64,000 bases of DNA, taken from NCBI GenBank assembly GCA_037974665.1, contig CM075778.1:22944001-23008000 (forward strand). Direction: 5' to 3'. This document shows, piece after piece, positions 11,131 to 23,893 of the stretch (position 1 is its first letter; every line of letters starts with the position of its first letter). Position numbers and translations under genes: made by a program. Below the pieces are notes generated by a model. That model worked only from the letters and a program-made list of their open reading frames with translations. It ran no database searches and had not been told where the DNA came from. This DNA is from Ehretia macrophylla. Lineage: Eukaryota; Streptophyta; Magnoliopsida; Boraginales; Ehretiaceae.

Positions 11131-13670
11131 TGTAACGTCCCAAACCCAACCCCACACTACAGGTTAAGTCCGGACCTGTTACACGAACATAGTCTCCTAT
11201 GTACCGCATACTAACTGGTACCTGCAAATCACATTCAACCTCCAATCTACGACCAAACATCTCATACAAACATCAACACAATCAACAACTCCTCAAGGCC
11301 AACCGAGCCTTGGAACTCAACAAAAGTAAATCATACAAGCATGCAAAACTTGTTTATAGCAACTTTAAAACATAACTAACTTGCTTTACCTCTCTAATTA
11401 TATCTACAAGTTAAACTTATATACTGAGTCCTCCATTTAACATGCCTTAACATACAAGCATGCAAACAAAAGCGATAAAGTCTACCGTTAACTATTACAT
11501 GCCAACTTCTCCAACAACATCCAAGACTACAAGTTAATTACAAGGTTACAAACTCAACACAACTACATACTCAACACAACTACATACAAGACCTTAAAGG
11601 TCTCAAAAGTGAAACAACAACAACATCTTCACATAGTCCACATAGAACATCCAACCTCACACAAAGGTAATCACAGAAGCTACTCTACTTGAACTTCCTC
11701 TCATTCCTCTACAGCTACCAGTTGGGGATTCACCTCAGCCTCTCTTGAAACATATTAAAAGAGGAGTAAGCAACAAAGTTGTCTAGCGAGGAAGGTGATG
11801 CATCATACTGGGAAGTGCTTTTATGAGATGCAACAAAGATAGCCACCTTAATAACACAAATAAGCAAACTAAAGGAACAATTAACTAAACACATATAAAA
11901 AGGATACAGTTCATCTTCTTGTCTTCAATCACGAACCACGAACCAAGATCTTCAAGCAAGTGCCGGCAAACCCCTTATTCCTCCAAATGGGGTACTCTGG
12001 ATGTACCCCAATCCTATGACCCATATCTCCCGAGGTAGGTCCGTATGCTCCAACGAGGTAAACTATGCCTTTGGGGTAGGGGAGTATGCCTCAGAGAGAA
12101 AGGGAATAGGAATCATGGTAGTCGAGGGAGACCGGCAGCCCGACACTGCCCGAAGTTTCTCGACATTACCATGTCCGAAAAGGTTGCGCAACCTCGAGTC
12201 AAGATCACGAGAGCCAAGATTATCAAATATGACATAAGAGGGATGACAAAGTAGGCCGCCCTCACAGTTAATCACAATATAAGCCATTAAACATGAAATA
12301 ACGATATAAACACAAAAGAGACAAATAACATGTTTCTCTACGAACTCTTCAACTAGCTTGATTATACCTTAAACATGTATTTAAACACATAACAAAACAT
12401 CTACAAGCACAAAGGTATCTATTTCTCACATTTCCCTTTTTTATAACTATACAATTCTTCTTCTATACGAAATTCAAGGCCCCAAATCTATAAACCAATT
12501 ATACTACATTCCTAAGGATGCTAAAAGATACCTACTTAGGCCCTGGAAACCCGCTTTAGAGACAAAAGTTCGGGAAGGCCCCGAGTAGGTTTTAACTACA
12601 ACTACCCTATCCGGACCCCAATTTAACGCAACAAAAGCACCAAAAGTGCTTCCATGCCCCATGGATACCTAATATAAAGTCCAAATGTGCCCAGATTACA
12701 TTTCATGAAAAACTCCCTTTTAAAAAGTTAGCTAATTTGCATTTTAACTCAATTTCGGGACAAATTAACTACATGTGAGCATTTAACTAGTTTCAAATAC
12801 ATCTAAAGCACCTATATGAAGCATCAATTCATTCCAAATATCAATCTAAAGCCAAACACTAATGTTCATCACTATTCATTGTCCAAATCCTAATTTTCAT
12901 CACTATTCATTGTCTCTTTCACACAACTCAAGCATTCACCATGGTGATAGCCATTGTCCTACTCAAGCATAGTCTAACTAGCATGTAAAACATGTATAAT
13001 ACCATATTTAAGCATTTCAATAGCCATAATCAACAAATCACAAAATTATAAAAGTTGACTTAAACTTTAAACTAAATTAAATGCAAACTCCCTCACAAAT
13101 CAAAGGTGTAAGCAAGAGGTTGTTGCTCCTAGATGCTCCAAAAACCTTCCAAAGCAAGCCAAGAGACCAAATGCAAGGGTTGATGATGAGATTTTTCCTC
13201 CTTTTTCTTCCTAAGGGCTATCGGGTTTTAGGGGGGTATAAAGAGAATTTTTTGTTTTGTTTTTGAGCAATTATGTAAGTGTATGTATTGTTGTGCATAT
13301 ATATTTTATGGGCGTTGCATTATCTTAAGTCAAATGTTAGTATATCTTAGTAAATCTAAGTTAAAAACTGCTTTAATTGCTAACTAATTAAAACTAATCT
13401 TTCACCAATGTTATACTATTCAAACGAAGCACGAATCATTTTCCTAACGCGTTTTCCCAGCCTCCAAATCCTAAAACTACAAGTTCCGGATTCCTTTTAT
13501 AAGTTATACTATCTAGGAAAAATTTTAAACCGAGCAATTTAGACAGTTGAATTTTTATGAATAATGGCCACTAATAAAGCAAATAAACAAGAAGAAGAAA
13601 TGCATGTAGAAATGCTCAAAAAGATATGCAACAGTTACGTATGATGTGATGAGAAATCTCGAGTGTCACA
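11131..13670 (-). repeat. Solo LTR, Tekay-like family B (reverse orientation)
   Basis: The segment starts TGTAACGTCCCAAACCC and ends CTCGAGTGTCACA. It is flanked by a perfect duplication, TGAGA (11126-11130 and 13671-13675), inside the SIRE integrase core. As with the other LTRs here, the TGTAAC(G)CCC-type start is the reversed LTR end, so it points to the minus strand. Its centre (about 11940-12250) shares with family A LTRs the block where a GTACTC(T/C)GGATGTACCCC-type motif precedes CGACC/GACCC. It has no internal region. The small frames it contains are chance. Confidence 0.92.
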
Positions 13671-14600
13671 TGAGACACCTTGTACATAAAAATGATGCCT
13701 TCAATGAATTTGCTAAACTTTGTAATAAGGTACAAAATGACAATGACTATTATATAAATTGTATTCATAGTGACCAAGACACCGAATTTATAAATGCATC
13801 TTTTATGGACTATTGTAAAGTATGTGGCATTGAACATAATTTTTCGGCTCCTAGAACTCCTCAACAAAATAGGGTAGTGGAAAGGAAGAACTGGACTTTA
13901 CAAGAAATGACAAGAACAATATTGAAAGAAAACAACTTGCCAACATATTTTTAGGGTGAAGCCATAAATACCGCATGTGATGTGTTAAACCGTTTGTTAA
14001 TTAGACATTTTCTAAAGAAAACACCTTATGAATTATGGAAAGGTAAAACACCAAATGTGTCTCACTTTAAAGTGTTTGGTTGTAAATGTTTCATCCTAAA
14101 TACAAAAAAATATCTTGGCAAATTTAATTCTAAATCGGATGAAGGACTTTTTATGGGTTACTCTTCTAGAAGCAAGGCTTATAGAATGTTTAATAAAAGA
14201 AACATGCTTATTGGAGAGTCTATGTATGTGGATTTTGATGAAAATAATCATTTTGCCCCGAGAAAGAATGATGATGATGTAGGAGTTCCTGAAGTAGACA
14301 TTCAAATCCTACCTACAACCATTGGCAATAAAGGAATCCCAAGTGATCCAAAGGAGACACATCTTGAAAAGGGTCAATCCTCAAAGGATGGTGAAGCTCT
14401 AGCAAGTCCACAAGACCATGAACAACCAATGCAAAATGTTCAAGAAGCTACAACAAATGAAGATCTGCCAAGGTGTTGGAAGTTTGTGAGAGATCACCAA
14501 AATGATCAAATTCTTGGTGATCCTTCCAAGGGAGTAAAAACTCGTTTCAACCTAAATGCTTATTGTGAACATGTTGCTTTTCTTTCCTAAGTAGAGACTA
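13671..14600 (+). pseudogene. SIRE pol: C-terminal integrase
   Basis: This continues the integrase core after the solo LTR. Visible blocks are HSDQDTEFINASF (second catalytic Asp), APRTPQQNRVVERKNWTLQEM (with the third catalytic acid), TPYELWKGKTPNVSHFKVFGCKCF and the GLFMGYSSRSKAYRMFN strand typical of the copia integrase C-terminus. A linker with acidic and serine-rich runs leads to the RT. The integrase would have inserted element cDNA into the genome. It is decayed. Confidence 0.9.
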
Positions 14601-15367
14601 AAAATGTTAAAGAACCATTAGATCATGAAGGTTGGATAATTGTGATGCAAGAAGAATTAAATGGGTATTTAAGAATAAACTAGATGAATCTGGGGTTGTA
14701 ACTAAAAACAAAGCTAGGCTAGTGGCTCAGGGGTATAATCAAGAAGAAGGCATAGATTATGATGAGACCTTTGCTCCCGTAGCTAGACTTGAATCTATTC
14801 GTATGCTTCTTCCCTTTACATGTTATATGGACTTTAAGTTATATCAAATGGATGTAAAAAGTGTATTTCAAAATGACTATCTCAAGGAAGAAGTTTATGT
14901 GAAACAACCACCCGGATTTGAGGATTCTAACTTGCCAAATCATGTATATAAACTAGATAAGGCATTATATGGCCTCAAACAAGCACCTAGAGCATGGTAT
15001 GATAGGCTTAGTAATTATTTGCTTGAAAAAGGGTTCATCAAAGGCAAATTAGATTCTACTATCTTTGGTAAAACAAAAGGAAAAGATATATTGCTTGTAC
15101 AAATTTTTGTTGATGATATAATCTTTGGTGCCACTAATAAATCTCTTTGTGAGTATTTCTCTAAGTGCATGCACGAGGAATTCAAAATGAGTATGATAGG
15201 AGAATCAAATTTCTTTCTCGGACTCCAAATCAAGCAAACACAAGTGAGTACTTTCATCAACCAAGACAAGTATACTAGAGAACTCATCAAAAAGTTTAGG
15301 CTTGAGTCAGCAAAAGAAATGAGTACACCAATGTGAACCTCAATCAAACTTGACAAAAGATGAGGAA
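14600..15367 (+). pseudogene. SIRE pol: reverse transcriptase
   Basis: The copia RT is clear: WVFKNKLDESG, KARLVAQGYNQEEGIDYDETFAPVARLE (as two adjoining blocks), KLYQMDVKSVFQNDYLKEEVYVKQPPGF, KALYGLKQAPRAWYDRL and the catalytic block VDDIIFG near 15110-15130. These follow the usual order and spacing. The reading runs to the solo LTR at 15368, and RNase H follows beyond it. The block order integrase-RT-RNase H confirms Ty1/copia. It is decayed. Confidence 0.93.
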
Positions 15368-17809
15368 TGTAATGCCCCAACTCGACTCCACCTACGATCA
15401 GTCAGGATGCAACGAAATTTCGGCAGTATAACGACAGTAACACGGATATCTGGGCCCTAAACCAGCCCTTTAGAACTTCATACAACCAACTCCAAAGATC
15501 AACAACAACTCCACAACCAAGTTAACAACATACAACGTAACCATTTCCATATATTAAACCACCATTCAACAACCCAACCATAGATTACATGCCTCCGTTT
15601 CAACAACAACATCACTAAGTGAAACCATATACATACATAACATTTTATACTAGCTTAGCAACTTATTTAAATTCCAAAAGTAAGAAAGCTAAACTAGCAT
15701 AACACTTTTACTATCTTTAGATCAGTTTATACAATACAATCTTTAAAAGCTTGAAACTTTACAATGTAAGTCATACTACAAAATAGCATAAAACATTCCA
15801 GCTAAGCATCAAGGATATGACTCTGGCACATAAGACTCTTCAACAAAAGTCATATTCTCAGCCTCTTGAGGCACGTACCTGTAGTCCGGCTCAGTAACAC
15901 CTGCTTGCAGATAACGAATGAGAGTAAGCTTATATAAAACAAGCCCAGTGAGGATTCGATAGATCTTTTAAAAGCATTTACTATACCCCTTGGAAATCAT
16001 CCCTTGAGTAGTAAACACACAATGAACATCAATAACATTACAAGTACAACAATAACATTAACTAATCAATAAGGATACTCTAGTTGGTGTAGCTCCAAAC
16101 GCCATCGCGATCTCAACCATCTTCTTATAACTCCCATAACACACACCCGAGGTACCTCATCTAGCCCCTCCCTCCATGGCATTTCCGCCCATGCGAGTTA
16201 GGGGTAGTCTATGATAGTCATGCCGTTATCAACCCGACAGTCCAATGCTGCCCAAGAGGTGGCACACACTTATCAAGACTCATGACAATAATAATAAACA
16301 TTCATATCACATGAGGACAACAAAAGTAGGTTGCCTATCTCTCGGCATCATCAATAATCAATCAGTTAACATCATTTCAATAATATAACATCAATTAATC
16401 AATTAGCAACTAAACAACTAAGTTAGATGACAAAGTAGGCCACCCAACTTACCATGCATCAAACCATACAACCAAACCCAAATCTAACCAACAACAACCC
16501 TAGATTCAACCACTCAAACACTACCCAATCAACCAAAGGCAATATTTCAACATTTAAAGAAAGACTACACAAACTTCCAACAATCATAACTTACAATCTA
16601 CTAACCCAATATCCTCAAAACCACTTTCTATCATACACCCACTCATGCATGTACATTAGCCCCATCGGAAACCAACCATAACCCCTCTAAAACAAGCCCG
16701 ACAACCCTAATTCCTCAATGCACTAAGGCTGAATTTTCTGGATTTTCGCCATGATATCACAATCAAAATTTCGGCATTACAACATTACTACCCCACAATT
16801 AGCAAACTTTTAGAAGCTATAACCAACCAATTCCAACCACTACAATAACAATTTTTCAACAACAAGCCAAATTCTCAACTTTAATACCTGAAAAATAGTA
16901 ATACATGCTACTACCGCTCAAAACAGCTATAAACTTATATAAACAATCCTTGGCATCTACTGAGCATTAATCTAACATCAATTTAACATTTCATCGGATA
17001 AAAATGCAATTATATGAAAATGACATAAAATAGCATTTTGAGATCTAGAGTTTTTCTCTCACCTTTGATACAAACTAAGGCTAGAAATGTGTGCAATGGA
17101 TGCCCAACAAGCAAAATCCAACTTTAGATGACAAGCTTTGGCCTTCAAATGAGTTTTCTCAAGAAAAATTGCTTTGAAAAAATAGTTGAAAAAACCTCTC
17201 AAAATTGCCTATGGAGTTTTGGCTATCTAGGTGCTTTTTGAGTATGTTTTGTGTTGTTTTGATTGTGTGTTGATGATATAAGGCTCAAGGTCAAAAAAAT
17301 ATAAAAAGTCAAAGGTGAACACTTAGTATTTTTATTGTATTTTTAGTCTTTTAATTGTTTTTCTTGACTATTTTGCTCACAAACATGCATACAATACTTA
17401 GACTATTTTAAGTAACATATTTTTAGGTGACAAAATTTTTCACAAGCACACACTTATACCTGACTCGGTTAAAAACTCAATTTTTGCAAAAGAATGTGTA
17501 AAAATATTTAAAATTTTTAATCCGATTTGAAATCCGTTTTAATTAAACACGGGTCTATTACTATCCGAGAACTAGGTTTTAAGATGTTTAAAATACACAT
17601 GTAAAAATTTTAGCGGACATGCGATCAAAACAGGATGCACAAAAATCGACGATAAAATTTTCAATGCCGTTTTTTATGAAAATTTCATGAATGCATATTT
17701 AGCATGTAATAGGAATATAAATCACAGAATTAGCGCATTCTAACTCATATAACACCTAAACAGGTCAAAACACACAATTCCATGCAAATGTAAAATTTGG
17801 GGTTTCACA
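15368..17809 (-). repeat. Solo LTR, Tekay-like family C (reverse orientation)
   Basis: The segment starts TGTAATGCCCCAACTCG and ends GGGGTTTCACA, flanked by a near-perfect duplication (AGGAA 15363-15367, AGAAA 17810-17814). It splits the SIRE RT/RNase H junction. It is the same family and orientation as 23894-26315. Both share a CTAGTTGGTGTAGCTCCA-type block (16081 and 24629) and GATCTCAACCA, but each has its own duplication, so they are independent solo LTRs. There is no coding content. Confidence 0.9.
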
Positions 17810-18500
17810 AGAAAGATAACAAGGTAGATGAGAAACAATATCGAGGTATGATTAGAAGCCTTCTTTATTTAACTATCTCTAGACTCGATATTGTATTTGA
17901 TGTGTCCTTATGTGCTCGTTTTCAATCTTGTCCCAAAGAGTCTCACTTAAATGCAGTAAAAAGAATCATTAGATATCTTAAGGGGACTATAGATTTAGGA
18001 TTGTGGTATCCGAAAGGCACATCATTTGAACATGTAGGTTATTCGGATGCGGATTATGCTGGAGATCGAGTAGATAGAAAGAGTACTAGTGGATGTTGCC
18101 AATTTCTAGGTCAATCATTAATCTCATGGTCTAGTAAAAAGCAAAATAGTATAGCTCTCTCTACAGCCGAAGCTGAATACGTATCTACTGGAAATTGCGT
18201 AGCCCAAATTCTTTGGATGAAACAAAATTTGCTCAATTAAGGTCTTGTGTACGATAATGTGCCTATTAGATGTGACAATACAAGTGCCATTAATTTTACT
18301 AAGAATCTCATACAACATTCTAGAACTAAACATATTGAAATTATGCATCATTTCATTAGAGATCATGTTCAAAAAGGGGATTTTGTACTTGAATTTATTG
18401 ATTCATTACATCAATTAGCATATATTTTTACCAAACCATTGTATGAGAATCAATTTTGTGTGATTAGAAGAGAGTTGGATATGCTTAAAATGTGAAAAAA
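17810..18500 (+). pseudogene. SIRE pol: RNase H
   Basis: The region contains the copia pre-RNase H and RNase H blocks: EKQYRGMIRSLLYLT, NAVKRIIRYLKGTIDLGLWYP, GYSDADYAGDRVDRKSTSG (first catalytic Asp), SWSSKKQNSIALSTAEAEYV and CDNTSAINFTKN, ending in the family's C-terminal ILTKPL-like block (YIFTKPL). RNase H removes RNA from the RNA:cDNA hybrid. It is decayed. Confidence 0.92.
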
Positions 18501-18845
18501 TTGTAAAACTTGGAGTTTTCTAAGTCAAAAGCAATCCCTGGCAGAAGCTGCACCACCGGAATAGGGTGTTGGCACCAGTCGACCGATGTGTATACCCTCG
18601 TCCGGTCGTTGCACTATTGGACACAAGGTTTAAAACACGTTTTTCACTTAATTCATTCATTTCTTTCTTCAACAAAACTCTTCATCTTCTCCATTAATCA
18701 CCATTAATACTTGTAAACCTTTCATCTTCATCATTTTCCTATAAAAAAGGGTGAAGCTTAACAATTCTCACAACCAACTCCAAAGCTTCTCATTCTCTTC
18801 AAATTTTCATTAAACTTTTCTTCAAACTTTTCTCACACACCAAGT
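18500..18845 (+). other. SIRE spacer between pol and env-like region
   Basis: About 340 bases with no convincing reading. A GC-rich patch at 18540-18612 carries CACCACCGG, AGTCGACCGATG and CGTCCGGTCG, motifs that also occur in the LTR centre of the same element. A CT-rich, TTCATC-rich leader-like stretch follows (18650-18845), ending just before the env-like ATG. Confidence 0.6.
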
Positions 18846-20170
18846 GTTTGATAAAATTCCCCAACCAAGTTTTTCTTGTTTTTTCCTTGAAATTCTTCCT
18901 CCTACTCATGGCATCCTCATCAAGACAAGGTTTCAAGAAAAGAATGACCAAGTTTAGGCCTCATACCATTGATCCATGGGATCCCTCATATATCATTGCC
19001 TCGAGTGATCACTCCAAAAAGGAAATTCTATGGGGTAAAATCATTGATCTGCCAAACTTTTTACCTCGGGTGATCACTCCAAAAACAAAATTCTATGGGG
19101 GTAAAATCATTGATCCTCCAAACTTTTTAGAACAAACCTATATCTACAAATTGCTTCGTCATAAAAAATGGCTTCCTGTCTTTGGACTTGAGGATATAAA
19201 TTGCGATGAATGGATTCGAGAATTCTATGCCTACTTGGTTGAAGGAGAAAAAGAGGGTATAAATGGGATAAAAAGTAAAGTTAATGGCGTGAATATCTTT
19301 TGAGCGAACGGGATATGGCTAGAATGCTTAGCATTCCCGATAGTGGCCTCAAGATCTACTCCTCTGCCAACTTACCAAAAGGGTTACACGATAATGCCCA
19401 AAAGGAGATGATTGCTACTTTATGGGAAGGATCGGGATGGTCGGAGACATTCATGCCTAAAAGAGATGACATTTGTTCTGAAAAAACGATTGCTTCTATA
19501 TATCATGAATCAAGTCATCATGCCTCGAAGTGTGAAAGACGGGTCTATTCCATTCTTCACGGGCTATGTAATGCATCTCATTTATAAAAAGGTAAAAATC
19601 AACATCTCCCACATCATGCTTAGTCACATGTTGGCTTTCAAGAAGAAATCCATGCCCTATGGAATGATTTTGTATCATCTTTTCCGTATGAATGATGTTG
19701 CTTGTGTTGGTCACTTTGAACCTCTAAATGTTGCCACCTATCATCTAGATAAATATTGTCTTGATAGATAATTTATGGCTCTTGTAATAATGAGGTCGCC
19801 TATATAAAGCAACATCAATACCTCAAGGGTCAAACTGAAATCACTGACGATATAGAAAACTATGACCTTAGGGATGAGGGAGATGAAGGTGAAGTAGCAA
19901 GTGAAAGTGATGAAGGAGGTGATGCAGCAAGAGATGCAGATATTGGGGCTTCACGAGTTAACATTGGAGGTGCAAGTACTTCTACAAGAAGAAAATCTCG
20001 CCAAGCCACTCTTGAAGAAGTCAATACCAAGCTTGATAATTTGACTTCGCGAGTTAATCAATTATCCTTGGTTGTTGGAGCTGGCTTTGATCAAGTAAAC
20101 ACCGAGATGAAGGGTATGAAGACTATGTTTGAGAAGCTCTATGAGAAGTTTATGAAGGACTAAGAAGGAT
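18845..20170 (+). pseudogene. env-like third reading region of the SIRE element
   Basis: SIRE-lineage elements carry an extra region after pol, often called env-like; its function is unproven. Here it opens at or just before MASSSRQGFKK (18908). It contains blocks reminiscent of the plant 'putative transposon protein' domain (WIREFYAYLVEGE, VNGV, MLSIPDSGLKIYS, PKGLHDNAQK) and ends in a heptad-like, probably coiled-coil tail (TLEEVNTKLDNLTSRVNQLS, then FDQVNTEMKGMKTMFEKLYE). An acidic E/G/D-rich stretch precedes the tail. I see no obvious signal peptide or transmembrane anchor. The region has several breaks, and the env label comes from lineage context, not a proven fold. Confidence 0.65.
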
Positions 20171-20702
20171 GTTTTGAGATGCCTAGGACGTTTTCCTTTC
20201 CCCTATCCCCTAGATATTGCATATTCCTTTCAAACACAACTTTTCATGCATTGTCCATGTTTAAGTTTTCAACTTTCTATGTTCTTCCAATATATGCTTC
20301 CATTATCATGCTATTTAGTTTTCATTTGCTATACTTTACTTTACATTATTGTTCTTCCTCTTCTATTACCTTCTTTGTTAATGACAAAATTAGGGAAAAA
20401 ATATGTAGTAATGTGTCGAAATAGTAATACAAAATGGTAGGATGATAAAACTTAGAAGTTTGAGCTTAAAAGAAGGCGTATACATTGAGGGGGAACAATA
20501 AATTAACTTTAGTTAAAGTATGCACAAGTTGAGGGGGAGCTTGTATAAACTTATAAACTAAGGGGGAGCTTGTACAAACTTTTATCTTAAAATTACAGGT
20601 TCAAGCAAACTTAAAGTGAACTAAATGATCTCTCAAACTCATTATGCTTACATTGTTATTACTATTTGAGAAAGGTTTTGTCATCATCAAAAAGGGGGAG
20701 AT
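20170..20702 (+). other. SIRE 3' untranslated region with repeated polypurine tracts
   Basis: The sequence is non-coding. Polypurine runs of the form (T/A)(G/A)AGGGGGA occur at about 20487-20495, 20532-20541, 20560-20570 and 20691-20701. The second and third are followed by nearly the same GCTTGTA(T/C)AAACTT. The last touches the 3' LTR and is the expected plus-strand primer. Repeated polypurine tracts are known in SIRE/Maximus-type elements. Confidence 0.75.
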
Positions 20703-21918
20703 TGTTAGCCCAAAGGGCTTCTAATCTTGGTTTTGATGATAAAAAACCATGATTATGTTTAATAAGTTTGTTTAAGTATGCATGAGTGAGATGAATCAAG
20801 TTTGACGTCGGATCCAAGTTCATCAAGCTAAAGAAGAAAGAAGATCATCCATCAACTCAAGGAAACATAAAGATTTGAAGAATGAAGATGGAGCTATAAG
20901 AATGGAGACAGAAGTCATAAGGGGTACCGGTTAGGACTTAATTGGAGGTTTGGGTCTTGCAAATGGTATATGCTCAATGATGATTCCTAAAAGTATTTTT
21001 GAAATATTCATCTATCTTTGAAAAAGGTTTTACAAAAGACTTTATAAAAGAAGCATAAAAAACCCAAGCCCTTGCAACTTTTAAGCAAACTAGACGACCT
21101 CAGGGGAACTGGTCGACCGATGCCAAAGGGGTCTTCTGCCCGGAGCCCCTCCACCGGACGAGGTCCCTCCCACTGGTCGATCGATGGAGCAGGGGTCGAC
21201 CAGTGGAGCCAAAATACTATTTTAAAAATATAGCAGTTTGTGAACGTTGAAAATGCATTCAATGTACATCTCTCACCCTCTATTAATCTCTCTTAACAGC
21301 TATCTTCCAAAGCATTGATTCAAAGTAATTACTCTTGATTTCTAACACTATAATCATCTTTGAATCATCATTGTGCAGCACTAGAGCAAGAATTTGTGAG
21401 CAATATTGAGAGAAGCGTTCATTGTATTCATTTACCCTAAAGAGGACTTTTATTGTTTTCTCAAACACTTATCAAAAGAGAGAGTTAAACATTTTGAAAT
21501 GAAGGACTTCCTTGTCAAAGGTGTTGGGGTTGAAGCTTTGTATTGATAAGGAATTTTCTATTGTTAAAGCTTGAACTACGATTGTAGTTAGTTTGTGGAC
21601 TCACCAGCATTTAAAAAGTCACAATAGTGAAGATTGTTGAAATCCCAAGCGGGGAGCTTAGGTCGTGGACTTAGGCGAGGGCCGAACCACGCTAAATTGC
21701 GATTTGCAATCTCTTTCTCTCAACTCTCTCTTAGCATTAATTTCTACACACTAAGTGTTTGATATTTTGCCTCACTTACACTTTATATTGCTAGAGTGCA
21801 TATTTGTTTAAGATTGTTTTTGATTGATCATTGCTAGTAGATTGCTTAATCGAAAAAGTAGTAGTATTGTCTATATAACCTAATCACCTCCCCTCTTAGG
21901 TTTAATTAAGGGACAACA
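20703..21918 (+). repeat. SIRE element 3' LTR
   Basis: This 1216-bp LTR begins TGTTAGCCCAAAGG after a polypurine tract and ends GGGACAACA before TTTTC. It matches the 5' LTR along its length and lacks the 2.6-kb insertion. Its centre (21100-21210) has the GC-rich GGTCGACCGATG and CCACCGGACGAGG motifs. Confidence 0.95.
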
Positions 21919-23893
21919 TTTTCAAATAGGCATGAGAAAATCTATAAATACCAAGTGTGTTGGTATTTTTAATTCATTCATTAATTTTGCTTCTTACATT
22001 TCATATGCATAAAAATTGAGAAAGAATTATACATTATTTGGTTCGTCGTGTCTGGACGTTTGGAGTGTTCCTACATCAAACATAGACCGTTGTATCTTGA
22101 GAGACTTGCATCATGAGACCATAAGTACAGTAGCGGGGGAATAAAGTCTTAAGGAGACTGGATCCAATCTAGGCCTTAGTCTTACCATATTCATTCTGCA
22201 TTTTCCTTGTACTCTATTACAAGTAAGTTTTCTTTCCAAGTTTAATTTAAATAATAGCATGAAATTCTGATTGTGCAGTATAAAAATAATCAGTAGAAAA
22301 TATCTACTTTATACAAACAAACAAGTTATATATACAAATTTACCAACAATCTTAAGACTTTATTTTGTTTCTGTGTTTTTAAATATATCTTGTGTTTTGT
22401 ACATGTTACTAGAATTTCTTTAAAGAAATTTGTTTGTCTTTTATAGGACAATATTTTTTATTTCAAATTCTATCATATATTTGAAACAAAGTAAATACCT
22501 GTTCAAATTGTGATTCCTTGAGATGTTGTCAAAGCGATATTTGTGTAATATGTTATTGTATGATAACGAAAATATGGCTTGGATTTTGAATACAATGATG
22601 GTATACTTATAAGATTCATGTATGTGTATAGTCTAATGGGTTTTTGTAATACTTGTTGAAATGGAAAAACCATTTACATATTTGCTTTCTAGTGAATTTC
22701 ACGGATTTATTGATTCAACTTTTTCGCGATTTGGACCCAAAATGAAAGAGAGAGTGAATTTTTAAGTTTCATATGTGCTTTGAAATTCTGCTTTTGTCAA
22801 ATGAGGAAGACGACTGCTATGTCATTGGTTGATATTTTAGGTTTATCCAAAAAGTCAGTTGGCCCTAATAGTAATTAAAAAAATCGTAAAACATTGCCTA
22901 TGTTCTGCTTCGAATTCATGTCTGCTTGGACCATATGAGCATTACATAATCGTTATGCCATTACTGTAACTTAATTCTCATATGTTTTATGACCAATTAA
23001 GTGTTGGCCTTGTGGTTGTGTGTCACCACTTGGTGAAACAATATGGCACTTGTAGTTTAGAAAAATAATAGAAGCAACAAAACTCTAGAGTTTTGAACAC
23101 GCATCATTTGAATTAATTAGCAAGTGTTTACCCATGAAGCCAAACCCATTAGTTGGGATGTAGGAGCATCAATTTATATCTTGGTGGTGTGAATAAGAAA
23201 AATGATGTTAAGTTTGTGCCTGTTGAGTGTCGAACTCACACTGCTTACTAAAATGCATTTGTACTTAAAGGCTAAGCCAATAGCGCTTTTTGGCATGTTG
23301 AAGGTGTTACCAATATTTGATTTGACATGCAATGTGGCAAGAAAAGCTTTGAAAAGTTGAGACTCCCAAGCGTTGAACTCCGTGACGCATTAAAACTTTT
23401 ATGACTGATTGGCCACTAAACCAGAGGAATTTATTGGCATATGAAAGCCAGGTTATAATTAAATGCCCGTAATTGGTTAAGGAAGTAAAACTATAAAGCA
23501 TTGTGTCTATTGGGTCTTCAACCCAGGTGTCTCCTCAACGGTAGTGGTGTCCTCATCACTGAGTTATGCTATTTGCTTTGTTGAAGGAAGGCGAATGTAT
23601 TTTATGTCTGTGGAAGCATTTTTACATGATTAACTTTCTTGTGATCCTTGGTGCAAATTTTCACATTGTTTGGTTATGCATAAATAATAGTTAGTGTTTG
23701 TTTATTAAGCAAAATGAAACACTAGTGGTATAGAAATATTTTTTTTAATTTTCAAAAACATATGAGAATATTGCACTGTATGCAATAATTATTTGTTGGG
23801 AATAATTGCCTATTGAGAAGCAAATGAGATTTCCTAGTGGTGAAGGTGAAACTGTTATTTGGTATAATGGTTTAGTCTTCATTTCATGTGTCT
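21919..23893 (+). mobile_element. Copia-3: rest of 5' LTR and leader
   Basis: Read after removing the SIRE element, this continues the LTR from 4732. A promoter-like TCTATAAATACC (21941-21952) is followed by a transcribed-type region; the LTR probably ends near 22.2-22.35 kb. From there to 23893 I recognise no domain. This would be the primer site, leader and gag, too decayed to read. The + strand is inferred from the TATA box and from the pol region downstream. Confidence 0.45.

Larger units (their letters stand above)
4733..21918 (+). mobile_element. SIRE/Maximus-type Ty1/copia retrotransposon (fossil)
   Basis: The element is bounded by two related LTRs and a perfect 5-bp target-site duplication, TTTTC (4728-4732 and 21919-21923). 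Its order is LTR, Met-tRNA primer site, gag with two zinc knuckles, protease, integrase, reverse transcriptase, RNase H, an env-like reading region, several polypurine tracts, LTR. The integrase-before-RT order marks it as Ty1/copia. The gag type, large size and extra region after RNase H mark the SIRE (Maximus) lineage. Without three nested solo LTRs it is about 9.6 kb, normal for the lineage. The LTRs differ at roughly 7% of sites by eye over their first 400 bp, suggesting two to three million years at commonly used plant LTR rates. The coding part is broken in many places and the element is dead. Confidence 0.93.

Noticed and set aside
11131-17809. Solo LTRs at 11131 and 15368 as a pair around a pol region
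   Set aside because: The pol between them reads on the + strand and is continuous with SIRE pol on both outer sides. The two LTRs are different families with separate duplications.
22350-23893. A host gene in the unassigned stretch after the Copia-3 LTR
   Set aside because: No frame gives a recognisable domain, and the position fits the decayed leader and gag of Copia-3.
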